Of a stretch of 64,000 bases of DNA, positions 57,901 to 64,000 are shown in pieces. A program made the position numbers and the translations under genes. How positions within the stretch are numbered: position 1 is the first letter of the stretch; each line of letters starts with the position of its first letter. The notes under the pieces were generated by a model. That model had not been told where the DNA came from. It ran no database searches and saw only the letters and a program-made list of their open reading frames with translations. Origin of the DNA: Bradysia coprophila (Eukaryota > Arthropoda > Insecta > Diptera > Sciaridae); NCBI RefSeq assembly GCF_014529535.1, contig NW_023503376.1, forward strand, positions 5,405,716 to 5,469,715. The letters are read 5' to 3'.

Positions 57901-60900
57901 GCCACGAGTCTGCAAGGATAGTGATGAATTGGGATTTCAGTTCGATTATGATTCGCTATTCTTGTTCGTGTGCAAAGTGATATAGTGTTCCTAGAGCATT
58001 CTATCAAGTACCACTGTTGCCATGGCCTGATGAGAAATGGTATTTTTGAACTGCATATTAATGCAACATGTCGAAAGACATACTTAATTTTCTCACAGAT
58101 CGAAACAGTGGTCAAACATACCCTAACACCGTCGTCACATACATGTTGTATGGCTTATGAAGGTTTGAAAAAACTTTCCTAAGTTCACATCGTATGAGAC
58201 ACAAAAGTCCAAACTTTTATAGCTGATAAATTTATCCGCGCAGAAGGAAATACAGCTATTAATTTACTATGACTTCAAAAAGTAAATTCCGTTTCCCATT
58301 ATCCAAACATAATAGCGAGTAACGCTAAAAATAGCGATAGCATCGGTATTTCACTGTGACGATGGCAACGTTATCACCATATTAAATTGAGAATACCTAT
58401 TGTGATAGTGACGCTTTCTTTCAATAGCGTGGCAGCCGTATAACTCAAAAGTATTTTACAAGCAAATATTTGAGACTTTCCATAGATGGAAAAGATGTCT
58501 CATCAAAAATATTGTCAGATTCTCTTCCATGCAATTTTATCTGCTTGTATAGTCTGACATGCAAATCTATTATCGCATTAGAACTGTGTAAAGAATGTTG
58601 AAGAACTGATAAGAATTGTTCAAGTGAAACATTTGAAAATTTTCGACGACGTCGTGCAGTGAAGTCAATATATTTGATAGCTACCACAAACCAGAAAATC
58701 ATTAGCCTAATCGAATGCCGACATTAGATATGTTTACATTACACTATACTGCCTAGCACGTTCATCGTTAAGAGAATGCTCCAAAATAAACAGAACCAAA
58801 GAAAAGAAAAATTTCGCCATTTCCATACAGAACAGAGCTTCATCGTTAATCATAATAATTCAATATTTTCCTACGTTTCCAAGATAAATAACAAAGCCAT
58901 AAATAGAATTTTAGTATTACAAAAAAAAAGGAAAACCCCGAACTTCATCAAGAACAAAGTGGATTTCGTTCCGTAAAACGATATTACTTTAACAACATGG
59001 TACCAAATCATTAAATTATCAAAATTTATTGACTCTTTCAATTTGCTGGTCACGATTGTTCATATTTTATCGAATAAAAAATAAAACGAGCCATCAGAAC
59101 AGTCGGAGCGTTTGCTGCGACTGAGCCCCGTACAAACCCGTATATCTATTGCGTACGTGACCCTAGTGCGTCTGTCACCCTACTTTGACCGTAAGCCTAT
59201 TGCGCCGGTTAATGTAGTTAAAGTAAAATTATTATGTAATGTGTACATCTCAGAAATTGCACATAGCGCAATTACGAAGCCCCGTACGACGTTCCTTTCA
59301 AATGAAACAAAAATTTCAAATCGCCCTAAAATTTTTAATTTATTGAGTATAAATACACATAGGGCCCTAGTACCGGCCTTAGTCCGAGGACCAAATTTAT
59401 TTTTTTTTTTTTTTTCAACTACATTCTATTCGGCCTTCGATTACCTTCTAAATTAAACAAAAATTACGACAAACGGATGAAATTTACTCGAGTTGTATGT
59501 AAAATACGCATAGGGCCCTAGTAGCGGCCTTAGTCCGAGGACCCAAATTTAATTTTTTTTTCAACAACATTCTATTCGGCCTTTGATTACCTTCCAAATG
59601 ACACAAAAATTACGAAAAACGAATGAAATTTACTCGAGTTCAATGTAAAATACACATAGGGCCCTAGTAGCGGCCTTAGGCCAAGGACCCAAATTTAATT
59701 TTTTTTCAACAACATTCTATTCGGCATTCGATTACCTTCCAAATCAAACAAAAATTACGAAAAACGAATGAAATTTACTCTAGCTATATGTAAAATACAC
59801 ATAGGGCCCTAGTAGCGGCCTTAGTCCAAGGCCCCAAATTTAATTTTTTTTTCAACAACATTCTATTCGGTGTTCGATTATCTTTCAAATGAAACAAAAA
59901 TTACGAAAAAAATATGAAATTTACTCGAGTTATATGTAAAATACACATAGGGCCCTAGTAGCGGCCTTAGTCCAAGGACCCAAATTTAATTTTTTTTTCA
60001 ACAACATTCTATTCGGTGTTCGATTATCTTTTAAATGAAACAAAAATTACGAAAAACGGATGAAATTTGCTCGAGTTATATGTAAAATACACATAGGGCC
60101 CTAGTAGCGGCCTTAGTCCAAGGACCCAAATTTTTTTTTTTTTTCAACAACATTCTATTCGGTGTTCGATTATCTTTCAAATGAAACAAAAATTACGAAA
60201 AACATATGAAATTTACTCGAGTTATATGTAAAATACACATAGGGCCCTAGTAGCGGCCTTAGTCCAAGGACCCAAATTTAATTTTTTTTTTCAACAACAT
60301 TCTATTCGGCCTTTGATTATCTTTCAAATGAAACAAAAATTACGAAAAACGGATGAAATTTACTCGAGTTATAAGTATGTAAAATACACATAGGGCCCTA
60401 GTAGCGGCCTTAGGCCAAGGACCCAAATTTAATTTTTTTTCAACAACATTCCATTCGGCCTTCGATTACCTTCCAAATCAAACGAAAATTACGAAAAACG
60501 AATGAAATTTACTCGAGTTATATGTAAAATACACATAGGGCCCTAGTAGCTTTTCACTTCTAAGGCCCTAACTCACGGTCCACTCACCCGATTTTAAAAA
60601 ACTTTTTTTTCCTGGATTGGTATTGACAATACCTATCATTTGCCATGTCACATTTCCATCGTTTGTTTTGCCATAAATATCACCAAAAGACCTTTAATCA
60701 CTTAGGTGGCCCTAACTTACGAAGGGCCGACCCGAATATGCCCATCTTCGAACTTAGCCTCACTATTTCGACTATCTTTCAGGGAAAAAAAATTTTTGAA
60801 ATCGGATTTGATTTACTCAAGATATCGACGTGACGGACAGACGGACAGACAAAATTTTTATTGCGGATTCGTCATCTATGAACATAGGCAAACACTTTGC

Positions 60901-63694
60901 CCTTACCGTCTGCTTCGAATTCCATCAATTACACACGGCATCGTAATCCTATAAGCCCCTTTGTACTTCGTACGGGGCTAACAAAACTGATGAGTATCAT
61001 GAAAAGCAAGGTAAATGCGTGGCGGCTTTTCAGATTTTTCCTACAGCAAAACCTTCGATTTTAATGTTAAACACACCACACCTTCCACCACACTTAATAT
61101 AAATATATCGAAAGGTACATGTGGATGCTTTCTGTTTAGGTTACTCTTATTTGAACAGACGCTACAAAAATATCAAACGAAACGGTCCAATAAAAAACAT
61201 TATTTTGGCAACTTTATGTTGCAAGTTAAAGCTGTAAAATAACGTGGTATACATACTCCTGTGTGCGAACAAAACATGTATGCAATAAGCGCCACATATA
61301 TGTATTAGGTATAGGGAAAATCTATTATGTACATTTTCAGCCATAAATTTTTTATAAATAATCCAAAAAAGCAACAGAAAAAAAAACGTTTTGCCGAATC
61401 CATAGGTGTTTCTTTGCACTTTTCCCTGCCAACAGGTAGACACAATAAATATAGACTTTGTACAATGTACGTATGTGTATGCAATGAATACAATATACAT
61501 CCACGATACACATTTCGCTGAATATTCTTCCTAATAAATAATTCAAAATGTTCTATTCGAGTCGATTATTTACGTGAAGGCGAAGCACATTTTTTTTATT
61601 CTACAGAGACCCTTTCTTGCACAGAACTCAACGGAATGAATGGGAAAGTAATTTTCGTCGAATAGGTAATGAAAAATTGCGGCCATTGTCACACGTACCG
61701 TTTCGATTGGCATTTCGTTTCGAGTTGTACAGAACAGCACACATATCTGTCTCTCATAAGACCGAGAGACTTAAAGCCAATGTCGTATTAGGCTTGATTT
61801 CCACTTACAAAAAAACTACTCCGTTTGGCTAAACCACGCCTCTTTTCTATTGTTTAAAGTGTAAACGGAGAGAAAACGGAGTGCTTTTCTCGTAAGTGGA
61901 AATCAAGACTTACACTCCGCAAGACGGAACAGGTCAGATCAGATTAAATTTGAACCATATCAGGTCACGTCAAATGAAAATCGGGTCAGATCGAATTCAG
62001 GTGTTCGATTTTCAGGTTCAGATTAGCTCAAAAACCGTACTATTCCGAGCCTTACTCCCAACAAAGGAAGGCCAAATGTAATATGTCAGTCAGCTCACAT
62101 CATGGACTAACGAAATTGACGTCTTAATGAAAGCATTGGTGTCAGACGAAGAATGAAATTTAAAATTTCACTACCCATGTCACAGCTACCTTTTGACACC
62201 AAATCGATGTAAGCTTTTAGGACGCTTCTAGCGTTAAAAAGTGTTAGAACAAACATTTTTAGTCTGAGCTGCTGTAATGACAATCTATAGACTTTCAACC
62301 GCGTGAAACCCTTTTAGAGACTGTTATGCAAGTAGGCTCTCGGTCTATGACAGAGTGGAGAGCCGAAAAATAAACGCCGGTGGCGTCTAGCCGTCCAAAA
62401 AAGCGGCGGCGGTGGCGGCTAAGTACGGCTAAGCCGTTACAAAAGTTCAGGCGGCGACTGGGCCTAGCCGCCGACCAAAAAGGTCAGCTGGCGGCGGCTG
62501 GATGTCAAATTTTTGTAATTTTCACGAATTTTTGCGATTTTTTACGAATTTTCTAGCTTTTTACGAATTTTCGCTCTGTTCACAAGTTTTCGCGGTTTTA
62601 ACGAATCTTTGAGCTTTTCATGAAATTTCACATCTGTTACGATTTTCATAAAATTTGGGATTTTCACAAACAAATGACCATGTCCATAGACAAGATTTTC
62701 TACAAATTCTTGAAAATTTTCTTAAATTTCTCAATTTGCTTGGAATGTCGTTTTGAAGAAAAAATAAAAAAAAATACGAAAATCAAAGTAGAAAATATCT
62801 TAAAGATAGGCATCGCAATGGACATTAACACATTGAAATTAATTGCGGCTTGCCAACTTTCGGCACCCCGGACTTTACTTAAATAGTTGTGGAATACCTC
62901 CAAATAAATTTCTAAAAATCTAGAATTCAGTTTTGGATTTTTAGAAATTTATTTGGAGACATTCCTCGACAATTTAAGTAAAGTCCAGGGTGCCGAAAGT
63001 TGGCAAGCCGCAATTAATTTCAATGTGTTAAAAGTACGGGTGTATTCTCAAGTAACGGTATTGTCCCAAAAAATTAATTTAATTTTGTTGGTTTGTGTCA
63101 TATTTTTGTCTTTTATGGATAAAATATGCACGAGCCGCCGAGTTAGCCGACCAAAATCTCCGGCGGCGGCGGCGGGTCGTTTTGGGCCTAGCCTTTCGGC
63201 GGCTGAAATTTGGCGGCTCTACAGTCTGGTCTATGAGCAGTTAAAACATTGGAGCGAACAAGAGGACCTACATTTCGCTTGAAGACTTCAGAGGAAATAT
63301 TGACCAACAATTTTAGGCGGACAGGAAGCTTTAGTACCTGACCTTTTTAGACAATACTTTGACTTCAAACTGTCCCTTGTATTTCCGCCTAAATTATGAG
63401 CACATGAACTAGCCGAACCAAAATATTCACGGTCCCAACATCTTTTTAATTGAGTTTCATTGATAAAAAATCCGAAACGGTAAAACTTACAATTGCTACA
63501 AAAGCCGCTCAAATCAAACGAAACTCACCCGATTGACTACCACCAGCAATCTGTCGCATTTCCTTCGTAAATCCTTTCGCACCAAACTGGCACGACAGAT
63601 CGTGTAACGTTCGTGGTTCACCCTTATCCAACAGGCGTTCCAGGAAAAATAGCAACGTCATGTTTCTGGCCATTTCATATTCCATTGTCTCCAT
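51941..63694 (-). CDS. egl: Egalitarian, dynein/BicD mRNA-transport adaptor (926 aa)
   Basis: Eight coding exons: 63694-63529, 55066-54815, 54757-53215, 53149-52955, 52891-52796, 52638-52395, 52327-52254 and 52151-51941. All are GT-AG in phase; the 57 bp intron 54814-54758 keeps frame and splits HIS|GQHIKEF. The N-terminus, MARNMTLLFFLERLLDKGEP, is the family signature that contacts Bicaudal-D. Residues about 470-655 form a 3'-5' exonuclease-like fold with all four acidic residues kept (SLDCEG, HDCRND, YAAGDV). The C-terminus holds SVQTLSTGDIV, resembling the dynein light chain (LC8) binding segment. In Drosophila, Egl binds localised mRNAs and links them to BicD and dynein in oocytes and embryos; length there is about 1000 aa, so this copy is a little shorter. 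Intron 1 is 8.46 kb and filled with repeats, while all others are short (57-157 bp). A second Met at residue 4 could also start translation. Orthology is secure. Confidence 0.95.
55433..56370 (+). mobile_element. GACCCGTACGAA-family repeat element, copy 3 (internal deletion)
   Basis: Starts GACCCGTACGAA at 55433 and ends near 56370, where the right inverted end has gained an extra 'tctt' after CGTG. Relative to 33685-34906 it lacks about 290 bp, joined at 'aggagaccgga|ctgcttgtcgcc' (about 55908). It lies in intron 1 of egalitarian. Confidence 0.8.
56371..59277. other. Intron 1 of egalitarian, mostly unassigned
   Basis: No internal gene supported. A MITE-like pair CAGGTATGGTC and complement bounds 57294-57427. 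A direct repeat 'catcgtacgagacacaaaag' recurs at about 57839 and 58189. An AGCCCCGTAC word at 59125 may be an alternative left end of the next element. Confidence 0.5.
59278..60979 (+). mobile_element. AGCCCCGTACGA-family element with internal tandem array (1.7 kb)
   Basis: Inverted ends AGCCCCGTACGA (59278) and TTCGTACGGGGCT (ending 60979). The right 430 bp, with a GACGGACAGACGGACA stretch, is homologous to the right part of the GACCCGTACGAA family, so the two families are related. The left two-thirds is a tandem array. Lies in intron 1 of egalitarian. Confidence 0.75.
59361..60548 (+). repeat. ~146 bp tandem array, eight units
   Basis: The word AGGGCCCTAGTA recurs at 59361, 59512, 59658, 59803, 59949, 60095, 60241, 60392 and 60537, giving periods of 145-151 bp. 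Each unit has a T tract, ATTCTATTCGG, and 'aaatttactcgag'. The last motif also appears in 1-749 ('aaatttactcgagatattg'). Confidence 0.92.
61793..61907. mobile_element. 115 bp MITE with CTTGATTTCCACTTAC ends
   Basis: Perfect 16 bp terminal inverted repeats; interior CTCCGTTT and AAACGGAG also pair. Confidence 0.7.
62351..63228. mobile_element. hAT-like MITE with CGG-rich ends and 8 bp target duplication
   Basis: Ends CAGAGTGGAGAGCCG and CGGCTCTACAGTCTG are imperfect inverted repeats. GTCTATGA is duplicated exactly at 62343-62350 and 63229-63236. CGGCGG-rich blocks lie inside both ends, and a palindrome with about 90 bp arms (62820-63030) lies in the AT-rich middle. Inserted near the start of egalitarian intron 1, about 300 bp from exon 1. 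Confidence 0.85.
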
Positions 63695-64000
63695 TGTGTG
63701 TTATTGAAAATTATTGTTCACAGAAAAAAAGAAGAATAAACAAAACACTGAATTATGTATGAGCTTGTTGCACACTTTCGTTTGTTTGTTACACGGCAAA
63801 ATTTATTACAAAATCGTTCGATCCAAATGAATGAGGGTAGGTGTTCGTCCTGTATAAAATATTAATGGTGAATTTTAGTGGTGTTATACTGAACCGGTTT
63901 CGATATCTAAACAAAATAATTTCAAACACGAGACAGAGTGAAAGAGAGGTGCATATGGCATCTCTTTCCAACAAATCACACAATTAAACTCAACAAAACA

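Overview
The window looks like nuclear DNA of a dipteran insect. It is AT-rich, its coding exons are split by very short GT-AG introns (about 53-68 bp), and it carries a clear orthologue of the insect dynein adaptor gene egalitarian. The mix of genes and repeats would suit a nematoceran such as a fungus gnat (Sciaridae); that placement is an inference. Nothing bacterial (operons, Shine-Dalgarno sites, CRISPR) was seen. Exon models below were built by hand from reading frame, phase and splice-site agreement.

Genes, left to right. (1) A divergent pair of paralogous long-helix proteins of unknown function: 5579 to 1500 on the minus strand (439 aa) and 8707 to 10503 on the plus strand (497 aa). 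(2) A secretory-pathway divergent protein kinase of the DIPK2/DIA1 family, 14560 to 13301, minus. (3) A BTB-BACK-PHR protein with an uninterrupted coding region, 22132-23361. (4) A small four-exon gene joining a SIAH-like RING finger to DM9 repeats, 29717-30706, with a TATA box upstream. (5) A five-exon ATAD2/Yta7-like AAA protein with one intact and two degenerate ATPase modules and no bromodomain, 39073-42781. (6) Directly behind it, the 3' part of a non-LTR retrotransposon with reverse transcriptase and a restriction-like endonuclease region, 42869-44575. (7) egalitarian, eight coding exons on the minus strand from 63694 to 51941, with an 8.5 kb first intron full of repeats. A tRNA-like sequence lies at 31621-31689 and an unassigned 138-codon ORF at 45226-45642.

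Much of the rest is repeat. Non-autonomous DNA transposons with inverted repeats dominate. Several show their target-site duplication directly: 8 bp (hAT-like) at 38622-38808, 50754-51565 and 62351-63228; 9 bp (Mutator-like) at 49773-50339; TTA (Harbinger-like) at 8226-8368; TTAA (piggyBac-like) at 38007-38422. A family ending in GACCCGTACGAA occurs three times, and a related element carries an array of about 146 bp repeats. Other notable structures are a 1.6 kb near-perfect palindrome (16771-18374), a 21 bp self-complementary minisatellite inside an intron, a 109 bp tandem array, and a 1.4-1.6 kb element present twice around 25-28.7 kb.

The genes do not form one pathway. The least familiar items are the divergent helical paralogues, the RING-DM9 fusion and the bromodomain-less ATAD2-like ATPase.
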